A stretch of 64,000 nucleotides of DNA. Source: Pseudomonas karstica (GTDB lineage: Bacteria; Pseudomonadota; Gammaproteobacteria; Pseudomonadales; Pseudomonadaceae). Within the stretch, counting starts at the first letter, position 1, and each line of letters begins with the position of its first letter. The notes under the pieces were generated by a model, which did no database searches, had not been told where the DNA came from, and saw only the letters and a list, made by a program, of their open reading frames with translations. The position numbers were made by a program, and so were the translations under genes. Positions 50,612 to 59,409 of this stretch are shown here, one piece after another. The stretch covers positions 1 through 64,000 of the forward strand of contig NZ_WLYI01000029.1 of NCBI RefSeq assembly GCF_009707515.1. Direction: 5' to 3'.

Positions 50612-53355
50612 CTTTCTACCACCGGCAACTCCACACAAAACCGCGCCCCATCCTCCCCGTTGGCAACACTCAGCCGTCCCCCCATGTTTTCCACAATCCC
50701 ATAGCTCACCGACAACCCCAGCCCGGTGCCCACGCCAATCGGCTTGGTGGTAAAAAATGGTTCGAAAATCCGCTCCAGCAGGCGCGAGTCGATGCCGCCG
50801 GCATTGTCTTCCACCCAGATGCGTACATGCCGGCTGTCATGTTCGTGGTGTACCGAAATCCAGGGCTGGAAGTCGCGGTCGTTTTCACGGGTGCCCAGCA
50901 GGGCGTCGCGGGCGTTGACTAGCAGGTTGATCAGCACTTGCTCCAACTGGTCGGCATAGCCTTTGACTTGCACCGGCCCGCAGGCCGGGGCGATACGCAA
51001 TTCGATGCCTTTGCCGCGCATGCCTTCGGCGAGCAGGGCGAGGGTACCTTCCAGCGCTTGTGCCGGGTCGAACGGCTGTTGCTCGACTTCCGAGCGCCGC
51101 CCGAACACTCGCATGTGGTCCACCACCCGTGCCGCCCGCTGGACCTGGGCGTCGATGCGCTGGAGTTTTTCCGTGAGGTAGTCGACCTGTACGTCGCCGT
51201 TACCCAGGCGCTTGAGTATATTGACGATGGCCAGGCGCATCACGTTCAGCGGTTGGTTGATTTCATGGGCCAGGCCTGTGGCCATTTCGCCGAGGGTGGC
51301 CATTTTTGCGCTTTGGGTCAGTTGCTGCTGGGAGCGACGCACTTCGGTGTTGTCGCGGCCCACGGCCTGGATTTCTTGCAACTGGCCGTGTTCATCGAAC
51401 ACGCCACGGTCGGACCAGACCCACCAGGCATGTTCGCGCCCCGGCAGTTGCAGGCTGATTTCGGCGGTGCTGACCGGGAACTCCGGGCTCAACTGGCTGA
51501 TGCGTTGTACAAACACCAGGCGCTGTTCTTCCGAAAGCCAGTGGCTGAGGTTCATCCCCGGCAATTGCTCGGGCAGGCACTCCATGTAGTTGGCCAGCGG
51601 CGTGTTACCGAAGGTCAGGGTCAGGTCCGGGCGGTAACGGCAGATCATCGCGGGGGAGTCTTCCACCAGGATCCGGTAGCGCTCTTCACTGTCTTTGACC
51701 CGTTGCGCCGCCAGGGTCGCCTCGGTGACGTCCAGCCACAAGCCGACCGCTTCCACCGGCAGGCCAAGGTCGTCACGCAGCAGCTTGGCCTCGTCCAGCA
51801 GCCAGTGGTAGTCACCTTGTTTGTCCCGCACCCGGTAACGGCTGCGCACACTGCCCTCGCGCAGCAGTTGGCGAGTGCGCTCGAAGTAGATATCGCGGTC
51901 GTCGGGGTGGACCCACGCAAGCAGGCTGTCGTGAGTCGCCTCGGCCAGGGTCCAGCCCAGTACGGGCAACAGGCTGTCGCTGTAAAACGCCGGGTGCAGG
52001 GCACCGTTCACATAGCGCTGCACGTAGATCACTGCCGGTGAGCTGGCAATCAGGTTATCCAGCCGGGCATGGGCGGCGGCCGCTTGCAGTTGCTGGTTCT
52101 TGATATCACTGATGTCGAGCATGAAGCCGACCCAGCGCCGGTTGTCACCGACGCCCAGGACCTGGCCCTGGACGCGGTACCAGATCGGCAGTCCGCTGGC
52201 ATCGCTGCGTTGCAGGCGCACGCTGGTCAACAGCGGCTTGCCCAGGGTTTGCAGGTCTTGCAGGCGGCTGTTGAGCTCCTGGCGATCGGCGGTGTGGATC
52301 AGGTTCAGCCAGGCAGCCTGGGGCAGGCGGGAGGGGCCGTCTTCCAGGTTCAGGCTGCGCACGAGTTGGGGGGCCAACTGGATGTCTGTGCTGGCGGGCA
52401 ATAACTCCCACCAGCCGGTTCCCAACAAACCTTGCAAGGCCTCCAGGCGCTCCAGTTGTTGATGGTGACGCTGCTCGCGCAGACGACTGAGCAACGGGCC
52501 AGCCAGGGCGGCGGTAAGGTTCAGCCAGTCGCGTTCGCTGGTCAGTTGTTGGCCGCTATAAAAACCGCAGAGCAGCCAGGCCGCGACGCCCTGGCCGTCC
52601 CGGTAGGGCACCAGGAAACCGTCGGTGTTGCCAAACACACTGTGCAAGCGAGGGTGCTCGCTGTGCCCCTGGGCCATGTCCAGGCTCAGCGGGGTATTGC
52701 TGTTGATGCTGTCCAGGCAGGTGCCCAGGTGTTGCCCGGTTTGCCACAGTGCGGGTGCATCATGGGCCGCGTACTGGCTGTAGATCAGCCAGCCTTGGTC
52801 CTGTTGATCCAGCAAGGCGAGAGCGACACAGGGAATGTGCCAGCGCTGGGCCAGGCTGCGCAGGTGTTCGTTGAATACCTGCGGCAGGCGAGTGAGGCTG
52901 CACACCCGCAGTTGTTCGCTCATCTGGCTGGTGAGTTGATGGTTCTGTTGGCGGTATTGCGCTGCTTGGCGGTCGCCGAGCAAGTCACCAATGTCCAGCA
53001 CCCGCAGCAACCAGCCATCGCCATGGGCCTCGACCGCGCCTCGGGTATGCAGGGTGGGCCCGGCGGCCGTGTGGAAATCCAGGTCCAGGCTGTGGCGTTG
53101 CCAGTGCAGCGGGGCTCCTTCAATTACCAAGGCACTGTGGGCGCACAACAGATCACGCAGCAAGGGTAGGGGGTCGCTGCTGAGAGGTTGGGGCAGTTGT
53201 TGGCGTAACGTGCCGCCGATATGCAGCACACGGCCTTGATTATCCAATTGCAATTGCAACCCGGCGCAGGGTTGGGCTGGATGGATGCGGGTGCCCGGGG
53301 CCTGGGCGCTGCCGCGGCCGAGCAGGCGCCCGAAGAGTGTGTCCCCCGAGATCAA
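50608..53355 (-). CDS. pprA: PAS-domain sensor histidine kinase PprA
   Basis: 915 aa with no convincing TM helix, so a cytoplasmic kinase. An N-terminal PAS-like part (~40-140) precedes a GAF-like region (~165-310), then three PAS/PAC repeats (~325-430, ~450-570, ~575-690; VHPDDRDIYFERTRQLL is the clearest), HisKA with MATGLAHEINQPLNVMRLAI, and HATPase (NLLVNARDAL, WVEDNAGGID, GTGLGLSVSYGIV). In P. aeruginosa PprA phosphorylates PprB to switch on Flp pili, CupE fimbriae and BapA adhesin. The ATG overlaps the stop of the TadE-like gene (ATGA). No receiver domain is attached. Confidence 0.88.
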   Translation of the reverse strand: MISGDTLFGRLLGRGSAQAPGTRIHPAQPCAGLQLQLDNQGRVLHIGGTLRQQLPQPLSSDPLPLLRDLLCAHSALVIEGAPLHWQRHSLDLDFHTAAGPTLHTRGAVEAHGDGWLLRVLDIGDLLGDRQAAQYRQQNHQLTSQMSEQLRVCSLTRLPQVFNEHLRSLAQRWHIPCVALALLDQQDQGWLIYSQYAAHDAPALWQTGQHLGTCLDSINSNTPLSLDMAQGHSEHPRLHSVFGNTDGFLVPYRDGQGVAAWLLCGFYSGQQLTSERDWLNLTAALAGPLLSRLREQRHHQQLERLEALQGLLGTGWWELLPASTDIQLAPQLVRSLNLEDGPSRLPQAAWLNLIHTADRQELNSRLQDLQTLGKPLLTSVRLQRSDASGLPIWYRVQGQVLGVGDNRRWVGFMLDISDIKNQQLQAAAAHARLDNLIASSPAVIYVQRYVNGALHPAFYSDSLLPVLGWTLAEATHDSLLAWVHPDDRDIYFERTRQLLREGSVRSRYRVRDKQGDYHWLLDEAKLLRDDLGLPVEAVGLWLDVTEATLAAQRVKDSEERYRILVEDSPAMICRYRPDLTLTFGNTPLANYMECLPEQLPGMNLSHWLSEEQRLVFVQRISQLSPEFPVSTAEISLQLPGREHAWWVWSDRGVFDEHGQLQEIQAVGRDNTEVRRSQQQLTQSAKMATLGEMATGLAHEINQPLNVMRLAIVNILKRLGNGDVQVDYLTEKLQRIDAQVQRAARVVDHMRVFGRRSEVEQQPFDPAQALEGTLALLAEGMRGKGIELRIAPACGPVQVKGYADQLEQVLINLLVNARDALLGTRENDRDFQPWISVHHEHDSRHVRIWVEDNAGGIDSRLLERIFEPFFTTKPIGVGTGLGLSVSYGIVENMGGRLSVANGEDGARFCVELPVVES

Positions 53356-53789
53356 AATTGCAGGCTCGATCGGGCTTGGAGGTCGGCCGGCAGGTTCGGC
53401 ACGGTGCCAATGCCTGGCAGGACCATGAATGGCAAAACGCCTTTGAGAAGGGTTGAGGGGTACGAGACCTGGACGGTCAGTACGCCACCGACGTAACTTG
53501 CGGTGACATGATCGTCAGCGAAGTGGAAGGCGCTCGGGATCCAGTTCAGGTTGAGTCTGGCGGCGTCTTTTGCGGTGTCCTGGAGCACCTTGGAGTAGTC
53601 CGGTATGTTGGGGTCCACGGCTACGCCACGACGCACACCTTCGGCGGTGGCCTGGTTGAATCCCTGTAACAACAGCAAAGGCAGGCTGTAGCTGATCATC
53701 CCGTAGAACACGGCAAAAAAAACCACAAAAACCACGGCGAATTCAATCGCCGCGGCGCCTTTTTGCCTACGGGGGAGGTTTGTTTTCAT
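53352..53789 (-). CDS. TadE-like minor pseudopilin
   Basis: 145 aa. The TadE module KGAAAIEFAVVFVVFFAVFYGMISYSLPLLLLQGFNQATAEGVR has the glycine/glutamate pair expected for FppA cleavage and one TM helix, followed by a short periplasmic domain (~residues 55-145). It corresponds to PA4294. The ATG at 53789 gives MKTNLPRRQKGAAAIEF; an upstream in-frame ATG would add a non-typical leader. It is translationally coupled to pprA and divergent from fppA. Confidence 0.85.
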   Translation of the reverse strand: MKTNLPRRQKGAAAIEFAVVFVVFFAVFYGMISYSLPLLLLQGFNQATAEGVRRGVAVDPNIPDYSKVLQDTAKDAARLNLNWIPSAFHFADDHVTASYVGGVLTVQVSYPSTLLKGVLPFMVLPGIGTVPNLPADLQARSSLQF

Positions 53790-53861
53790 CACTGCGTCTA
53801 CCCTGACTGCTAGCACTTGATACCAGCATAGAATCAATCAGCCAAAAGGGATGTTTTTTAC

Positions 53862-54335
53862 GTGACTCAGGGCTTAATTATCATCCTCTGGCTATTTATA
53901 TGTGCAATGCAGGACGCACGCCAGCGTCAGATCGCTAATCGGCTGACACTGGGTGTGGCGTTGTTGGCGCTGATCTATTTGCTCTGGAACGGATCTACCT
54001 GGTTGGGAGCCTCTGTGTCTCAAGGCCTGGGGGCGTTCATCCTGGCATTGTTGTTCACCCTGCCAGGATACGCGCTGGGACGCCTGGGGGCGGGCGATGT
54101 AAAGCTGCTGGCGGCCCTGGGCCTGGCAACGGATCCACTCATTGTGCTGGGGTCCCTGGTCGGCTCGGCGGGCGCCAGCGTGCTGTGGCTGATATTCGCC
54201 CCCAGGCTGTGGCCGCTTATGGGGCAAGGGCTTAAAGAGCGACTGACGCACCTGGCGCCTGGCGCCTCAACAAAACTACCTTTTGCGCCCTTTCTCCTGA
54301 TTGGGTTTGGCTGTGCCTGGTTTTGGATCCATTAA
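53862..54335 (+). CDS. fppA: Flp prepilin peptidase FppA (A24 family)
   Basis: 157-aa inner-membrane aspartyl protease that removes the Flp and pseudopilin leaders. First catalytic aspartate in CAMQDARQRQIANRLT; the GxGD motif is GAGDVKLLAALGL. Four to five TM helices and no N-methyltransferase domain, as in Tad peptidases. Starts with GTG at 53862, AAAGGG ~11 bases upstream; an ATG 11 bases earlier is out of frame. Precedes pprB by 126 bp. Confidence 0.92.
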   Translation: MTQGLIIILWLFICAMQDARQRQIANRLTLGVALLALIYLLWNGSTWLGASVSQGLGAFILALLFTLPGYALGRLGAGDVKLLAALGLATDPLIVLGSLVGSAGASVLWLIFAPRLWPLMGQGLKERLTHLAPGASTKLPFAPFLLIGFGCAWFWIH

Positions 54336-54355
54336 TCGTCCTGTTCCACCTATCG

Positions 54356-54367
54356 CTATGTACATAG
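54356..54367. promoter_or_regulatory. 12-bp perfect palindrome upstream of pprB
   Basis: CTATGTACATAG at 54356-54367, ~95 bp before the pprB start in the only gap between fppA and pprB. Two-fold symmetry suggests a dimeric regulator site; which regulator is unknown. Confidence 0.4.
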
Positions 54368-54461
54368 TCGGAAAGTAGGCTACGTTTATTCTCATAGTTG
54401 TGTGGGAAAGGTCTTTTGAAGTGATAGGTCAATTTTTGGCTTGCCAGGCATGGAGTAACGC

Positions 54462-55253
54462 GTGAACAAGCTTATATCGGCAGTAAAAGTGCTCGTAGTC
54501 GACGATCAACCCCTGATCGTGGAGGAGCTCTGTGAATTTCTCGAAAGCAGCGGTTATCGTTGCGTCCCGTGTGAGTCCAGCCAACAGGCCTTGGAGCGTT
54601 TCAGCGCAGACACCGAGATCAGCCTGGTGCTGTGCGACCTGTATATGCCGCAGATGGATGGCATCGAGTTGGTCCAGGCGATGCAAAAAGTGGCCGGCAA
54701 AACGCGGGCGTTCGAGGCCATCATGCTGACCGGCCGTGCCGACAAGCAGGATGTGATCAAGGCCCTGCGCGCCGGGATTGCCGACTACTACCAGAAACCC
54801 ATCAACCTTGAAGAGTTGCTAGAAGGCCTGCAGCGCCAGGAAGCGGTGTTGGCGGATCGGCAAAAGAGTGTGCACCTGGGCAGTTTGAACCAGAAGCTGC
54901 AATACCTTTCCGAGTCCATCAATGATCTGTACCAGGATCTGGACAAGGTGCGCCGCAGCCCGGCACCCGCGTCGTCGGATGGCGAGAATGGGCCGGCGGT
55001 CGATAATGCAGAACCGATGGAAATGCCGGCGATCTTCAATCAATTGTCCCCTCGGCAACTGGATGTCGCCCGGCTGGTGAGCAAGGGCCAGACCAACTAT
55101 CAGATCGCCTGTGAACTGGGGATTACTGAAAACACCGTCAAACTCTATGTGTCCCAGGTATTGCGCTTGACCCACATGCATAACCGCACCCAGTTGGCCT
55201 TGGCGCTCTCACCCGGCCACTCGGGCATGCGGCAGCGGATGACGGCCCACTGA
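54462..55253 (+). CDS. pprB: LuxR-family response regulator PprB
   Basis: 263 aa. Receiver domain residues ~8-130 with D14/D15 and phospho-acceptor D59 (LVLCDLYMPQMDG), T of MLTGRAD and K of YYQKPINL. C-terminal LuxR-type HTH ~195-255 (LSPRQLDVARLVSKGQTNYQIACELGITENTVKLYVSQV). The linker is longer than in NarL-type regulators. In P. aeruginosa PprB activates the tad/flp, fppA, cupE and bap genes. GTG start at 54462 with GGAG 8 bases upstream. Confidence 0.92.
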   Translation: MNKLISAVKVLVVDDQPLIVEELCEFLESSGYRCVPCESSQQALERFSADTEISLVLCDLYMPQMDGIELVQAMQKVAGKTRAFEAIMLTGRADKQDVIKALRAGIADYYQKPINLEELLEGLQRQEAVLADRQKSVHLGSLNQKLQYLSESINDLYQDLDKVRRSPAPASSDGENGPAVDNAEPMEMPAIFNQLSPRQLDVARLVSKGQTNYQIACELGITENTVKLYVSQVLRLTHMHNRTQLALALSPGHSGMRQRMTAH

Positions 55254-55321
55254 CGCCCATTGTTTAGACGTGAGGAGGGCGCTTGGTTCTTCTCGCTCTA
55301 CAAGGGCTGTCGCTTCATGAC

Positions 55322-55594
55322 TCAGTTGGTTCCCCCTGACGCCTTCCCCCCGGCTTTTTGATCAAAATATTCGGGGATTGGGTGCTTGTTGCTGTCCAGC
55401 CAACGCTGCATGGCCTGTTCGCGTTCGGCGGGAGTGGTCTTCTGCAGAACGGGCGACGCCACCTGCCCACTGACCTGCAACGTCAACCAGTTTTCGGTTT
55501 CTTGCTGTTGCCTGGAAGAGGGGCCGGGCTCGATGGCCAGTACGGTCAAGGGCAGCGTCAGTATCGCGATGCTGGCCAGGTAGTGAATGTTCAT
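55322..55594 (-). CDS. DUF3613 periplasmic protein
   Basis: 90 aa. Signal peptide (SIAILTLPLTVLAIE), then a short conserved DUF3613 domain (ETENWLTLQVSGQVASP...TPAEREQAMQRWLDSNKHPIPEYF). It corresponds to PA4298, last gene of the tad operon, 12 bp after tadD. No function is assigned; its position and co-occurrence suggest a periplasmic accessory factor of Flp pilus assembly. Confidence 0.8.
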   Translation of the reverse strand: MNIHYLASIAILTLPLTVLAIEPGPSSRQQQETENWLTLQVSGQVASPVLQKTTPAEREQAMQRWLDSNKHPIPEYFDQKAGGKASGGTN

Positions 55595-55606
55595 CGTGAA
55601 CTCCTT

Positions 55607-56329
55607 TTATTGGATGACCGGCGACAGAACATCGCTGCCCGCAGCCACTTGCCCCTTGGCCTTTGGCGCCGGTGTGGCCGAACCCTTGAGTTTTTCAGCC
55701 CGTGTCTTGGCCTCGGTGACTTGCTCGGGGGTCAGGCCCGACTGGCTGACCAGGTGCGCCGCTTGCTCCCAGTTGTTCTGATAGATCAGCAAGGTCACCA
55801 GGTTGACGGCGGCCAGTTGATCACCCTGCTTGAGTTCCATGGCGGTCAGGAATTCAAAGCGTGCGTCCTTGGTGCGCAGTTGATTGAGATACACCACGCC
55901 CAGGTCATTACGGATTTTTTCGTCGGTGGGCGCCAGTTTCACGGCACGCTGCAGGTGGGCCATGGCCAGGCCGTTATTGCCCCTGGCCGCGGCCAGTTGC
56001 CCCAAGCCGTGCTCACCTTCTGCGGCCATGCAGGTGCCCAGCAGGCTGCGGTACAACGGTTCGGCTTCACTGCGCCCGAGCAATCGATAGGCCTTGGCTT
56101 TGCGCTGGCGAACCTGGGGCAGGGTATCGGGCAGGTTCTGCAGGTTAGCCAGGCTGGCGTGCAGCTTGCCATCGTTGGCCATCTCATTGGCCAGGTTCAA
56201 CGACAGCTCCTGGTCGGCAGCGGGCTTGGGGCAACTGCCCGGGGACATCAGGTTCGCCCAAGGGGGCTGGCCGTTGGTGGCGCAACCGCCGAGCATCAAC
56301 AACGCCAGGGCGGGAATCAGGGCTTTCAT
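55607..56329 (-). CDS. tadD: TadD tetratricopeptide-repeat lipoprotein
   Basis: 240 aa. Lipobox LMLGGC puts the lipidated cysteine at residue 16, then TPR helices (~40-200: AKAYRLLGRSEAEPLYRSLL, GLGQLAAARGNNGLAMAHLQRAVKLAPTDEKIRNDLGVVYL, TLLIYQNNWEQAAHLVSQ). It acts as pilotin for the secretin RcpA in related systems. 10 bp downstream of tadC. Confidence 0.9.
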   Translation of the reverse strand: MKALIPALALLMLGGCATNGQPPWANLMSPGSCPKPAADQELSLNLANEMANDGKLHASLANLQNLPDTLPQVRQRKAKAYRLLGRSEAEPLYRSLLGTCMAAEGEHGLGQLAAARGNNGLAMAHLQRAVKLAPTDEKIRNDLGVVYLNQLRTKDARFEFLTAMELKQGDQLAAVNLVTLLIYQNNWEQAAHLVSQSGLTPEQVTEAKTRAEKLKGSATPAPKAKGQVAAGSDVLSPVIQ

Positions 56330-56339
56330 CGAACGCTCC

Positions 56340-57227
56340 TTAAATATTACTCAGGGATCGGGCGATGGCGATAAACGCCGGTCCCCCAAGGACAATCAGC
56401 AACGCGGGAAACAGGAAGAGCATCATCACCACCGACATTTTGGCCGACAACTTGGAGATATATTCCTGCAAACGGGTCAAGCGGCGGTCGTCCAGCAGTT
56501 GTTTGAGCGCCAGCAACGACTTCATCGCGCCGCCGCCTTGATGGAGCAACTGCTGGAGAATCACCGTCGTGTCAGTGAACTCATCCACGACCAGCAGCTT
56601 GGCGGTCTTGCCCAGCTCTTCGCCCAAATCCAGGCCGGAATCGACCCGTATCAGGATCAAGCGCAGTTCAGCCGTCAGGACGGGTAACAAACGCTGCGAT
56701 TGTGTGCTTAAGACGCGCAGGGATTGTTCAACCGCCATGCCGGACTCAAATAGAATCCGCAACAATGGGATGAAGGTCGAGACCTCGAGGGCGATCTCCT
56801 GTTGCCGGGTTTTAGCGGCGCGGGCCAGGATGCGCTTAGGCAGCAGATAGCCGACCCCCAAGGCTATCAAGGGGACAATCCAGGGTGACTCGACTTTTTG
56901 GAAGAACAACTCCTGGGTCAGTATGGCAAGTCCCGACAGCACGATGGGGACACCTACCTGACAGGCCGCGAACATCGAGCGCTGGCTGGATTTTCTCCAA
57001 CCCACCCGGTTGAGCAGCGTCTGTGTTTCGCTGTCCTGGCTGATTGAGCGTTGAGCGATGGAGCTGCTGCCCAGCTGGCGCATCAGGGTGCCGAACCGGT
57101 CTTCACGGGCCAGTTGCCCTTGCAGCCGCTGGGTGACGAGACGTTGACGCCGGCGTTGTTCCAACAGGTGGCCGACAATCACGATGAGGGCGGCAAGAAA
57201 CAGCAGCGCGCTGATCAGCAAGGCCAT
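56340..57227 (-). CDS. tadC: Tad inner-membrane platform protein TadC
   Basis: 295 aa, T2SF (GspF) family. N-terminal TM helix (MALLISALLFLAALIVIVGHLL), cytoplasmic domain with LLRILFESGMAVEQSLRVLSTQS and three or four TM helices in the C-terminal half, ending in VVMMLFLFPALLIVLGGPAFIAIARSL. It forms with TadB the membrane platform that TadA rotates. ATG 57227 lies one base from the tadB stop. Confidence 0.92.
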   Translation of the reverse strand: MALLISALLFLAALIVIVGHLLEQRRRQRLVTQRLQGQLAREDRFGTLMRQLGSSSIAQRSISQDSETQTLLNRVGWRKSSQRSMFAACQVGVPIVLSGLAILTQELFFQKVESPWIVPLIALGVGYLLPKRILARAAKTRQQEIALEVSTFIPLLRILFESGMAVEQSLRVLSTQSQRLLPVLTAELRLILIRVDSGLDLGEELGKTAKLLVVDEFTDTTVILQQLLHQGGGAMKSLLALKQLLDDRRLTRLQEYISKLSAKMSVVMMLFLFPALLIVLGGPAFIAIARSLSNI

Positions 57228-57228
57228 C

Positions 57229-58110
57229 TCAAATACTCCGCAACATGCGCCAAAGCGCCAGGCAGCCCAGCACTTGCATGGCGAGGGCGGCAAATAACAG
57301 ATAGCGGCCGGTGCCATCGTTCCACATAGTCATCAAGTATTCCGGATTGGCGAGCATGAAATACCCGACCATGGAAATCGGCAGGCCACCCAGAACAAAG
57401 GCAGTGATGCGGGTTTCACCGGTCATGGCCCGCAATTGCCGAGCCCCCTGCTCCCGTTCCCGAATCATCTTGATCAGGTTTTCCAACAGCTCGCTGGCAT
57501 TGCCGCCATATTGATGGTTGACCTTCAAGCCCAGGGCAAACAGCCGGAACTCGTTCTGCTCATAAAACTCAGCGAAGTCATTGGCGGCTTCAGGCAAGCT
57601 GATACCTAATTGAACGTTACGCTTAATGCGGCCCATGGCTTGTTTCAGCGGGTCGTTGGTGGCCTCGATGGCGCCCAGTACCGCATCCGCCAGGGTGCGA
57701 CCCGACTTGAGGCTGCGCACGGTGTGATCCAGCAGTTGCGGCAGTTGTTCGATCATCCGCTTCAACCGCCGCTGATAGCGCCAGGCGATGTACAGCCGCA
57801 GGACCAGCGGCGGCAAGAGCGCCATCAGCAGCAAGCCGAACCAACTGGCGACCAGAAACCCCAGGAACACCCCCAGAACCCAGACGGTCAGCCACAGCCC
57901 CAGGTTGTCCGTCGGTTTGCCCAGGCCGGCACGCAGGAACATTCGCTCCAAACCCGTCCAGGTGCTGTGCACTTCATTGAGCAATGGCTGCCCTTCGGCC
58001 AGGCGTTCCAGCACCCGGTCGGTCTCGGCCTTGCGTATACCGTTCTGGAACATCCTTACCGACAAGCCGATCAGGATCACGCAGATGAGTATCAGGATGG
58101 GGCCAGTCAT
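57229..58110 (-). CDS. tadB: Tad inner-membrane platform protein TadB
   Basis: 293 aa, T2SF family paralogue of TadC. Two N-terminal TM segments (residues ~2-20 and ~75-105), cytoplasmic GspF domain with LLDHTVRSLKSGRTLADAVLGAIEATNDPL and NEFRLFALGLKVNHQYGGNASELLENL, and two C-terminal TM helices. GGAGGGAGAG lies upstream of the ATG. 21 bp after tadA. Confidence 0.92.
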   Translation of the reverse strand: MTGPILILICVILIGLSVRMFQNGIRKAETDRVLERLAEGQPLLNEVHSTWTGLERMFLRAGLGKPTDNLGLWLTVWVLGVFLGFLVASWFGLLLMALLPPLVLRLYIAWRYQRRLKRMIEQLPQLLDHTVRSLKSGRTLADAVLGAIEATNDPLKQAMGRIKRNVQLGISLPEAANDFAEFYEQNEFRLFALGLKVNHQYGGNASELLENLIKMIREREQGARQLRAMTGETRITAFVLGGLPISMVGYFMLANPEYLMTMWNDGTGRYLLFAALAMQVLGCLALWRMLRSI

Positions 58111-58131
58111 ATCACTCTCCCTCCTTCCTGT

Positions 58132-59409
58132 TTATAACGGCAGTGGCATCGCCGACTCGCGGCGCAGCTTGTCGCCGGCAGGGTTGATTGCCTCGCGCAG
58201 GAAACCGAAGCCGGTACGCTTGTCATGCCGGAACAGCGTATTGGTGACATAGACGTCATCCCGTATCCCCACTACTTCCACCACCTCGCTGACGCAGCGC
58301 CGGCCATCGGGCAGGCGGGTCAGTTGGATCACCACGTCCAGTGCGGCGCAGATCATTTGCCGCAGGGTTTTTTCCGCCACCACGCGACCCGTCAAGCCCA
58401 CCAGGGTTTCCAGGCGCAGCAAGGCGTCCTGGGCATTGTTGGCGTGCACGGTGCTCATGGAACCGTCGTGGCCAGTATTCATGGCGGTCATCACGTCGAG
58501 CACTTCCACGCCGCGAATCTCACCCAGGATGATGCGGTCCGGGCGCATCCGCAGGGCGTTGCGGATCAGGTCGCTGGCCTTGACCTCGCCATGGCCCTCG
58601 GCATTGGGCGGCCGGGTTTCCAGGCGCACCACGTGGGGATGGCCCAGTTGCAGTTCGGCCACGTCTTCGATGGTCACCAGGCGCTCATGGGGGTTGATCA
58701 ATTGGCTGAGAATATTGAGCAAGGTGGTTTTACCGGTGCCGGTACCGCCGCTGATCAAAATGTTGCAGCGTTTGCCTACGGCCTCCTGGAAAAACTCGTA
58801 AATGTTCTGGTCGATGGTTTGCATGGCCACCAGGTCGCTGCTCTTGAGCATGTCTTTGCGAAACTTTCGAATCGACAGGCAGGGCCCGTCCAGCGCTATT
58901 GGCGGGATGATGGCGTTGACCCGGCTGCCATCGGGCAGGCGCGCATCGACCATCGGCGACGACTCGTCCAGGCGCCGCCCCAAGGGTGCGAGGATGCGTT
59001 GCATGACCCGCTCCACGTGATGGTTATCGATAAAGCGCAGTTCGCTCTGGTGCAGCAAGCCGTCCCGTTCGACAAATACCCGGTGTGGCCCGTTGACCAG
59101 GATTTCAGTCACCGACGGATCGCGCAGCAGCACTTCCAGGGGGCCGAAACCGGTCAGCTCGTCGACGATTTCTTCAGCCAGGCGTTCCATTTCATAACGG
59201 GAAATCGCCAGGTGCATGCGGGTGATGTACTCGACGACTTTGTCGATGACAAGTTGCGCCAGGGACTGGCGCGAGCCTTCCAGCAGGTTTTTTCCCGACT
59301 CTTCGATGGCATCGATGATGTAGCGATGCAGCACCAGTTTCAGGCCGTCATGATCGGCGTTACCACGGGCACCTCGGGTGGGGGCGCCGAAGAGCTTTTC
59401 ACCGTTCAT
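58132..59409 (-). CDS. tadA: Tad secretion ATPase TadA (CpaF)
   Basis: 425-aa hexameric ATPase that powers Flp pilus extension and retraction. N-terminal domain ~30-150 (VVEYITRMHLAISRYEMERLAEEIVDELTGFGPLE), CTE core with Walker A GGTGTGKTTLLN, Asp box VTIEDVAELQLGH, Walker B RIILGEIRG, His box MSTVHANNAQDALLRLE. Overlaps the tadZ stop by four bases. Confidence 0.95.
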   Translation of the reverse strand: MNGEKLFGAPTRGARGNADHDGLKLVLHRYIIDAIEESGKNLLEGSRQSLAQLVIDKVVEYITRMHLAISRYEMERLAEEIVDELTGFGPLEVLLRDPSVTEILVNGPHRVFVERDGLLHQSELRFIDNHHVERVMQRILAPLGRRLDESSPMVDARLPDGSRVNAIIPPIALDGPCLSIRKFRKDMLKSSDLVAMQTIDQNIYEFFQEAVGKRCNILISGGTGTGKTTLLNILSQLINPHERLVTIEDVAELQLGHPHVVRLETRPPNAEGHGEVKASDLIRNALRMRPDRIILGEIRGVEVLDVMTAMNTGHDGSMSTVHANNAQDALLRLETLVGLTGRVVAEKTLRQMICAALDVVIQLTRLPDGRRCVSEVVEVVGIRDDVYVTNTLFRHDKRTGFGFLREAINPAGDKLRRESAMPLPL

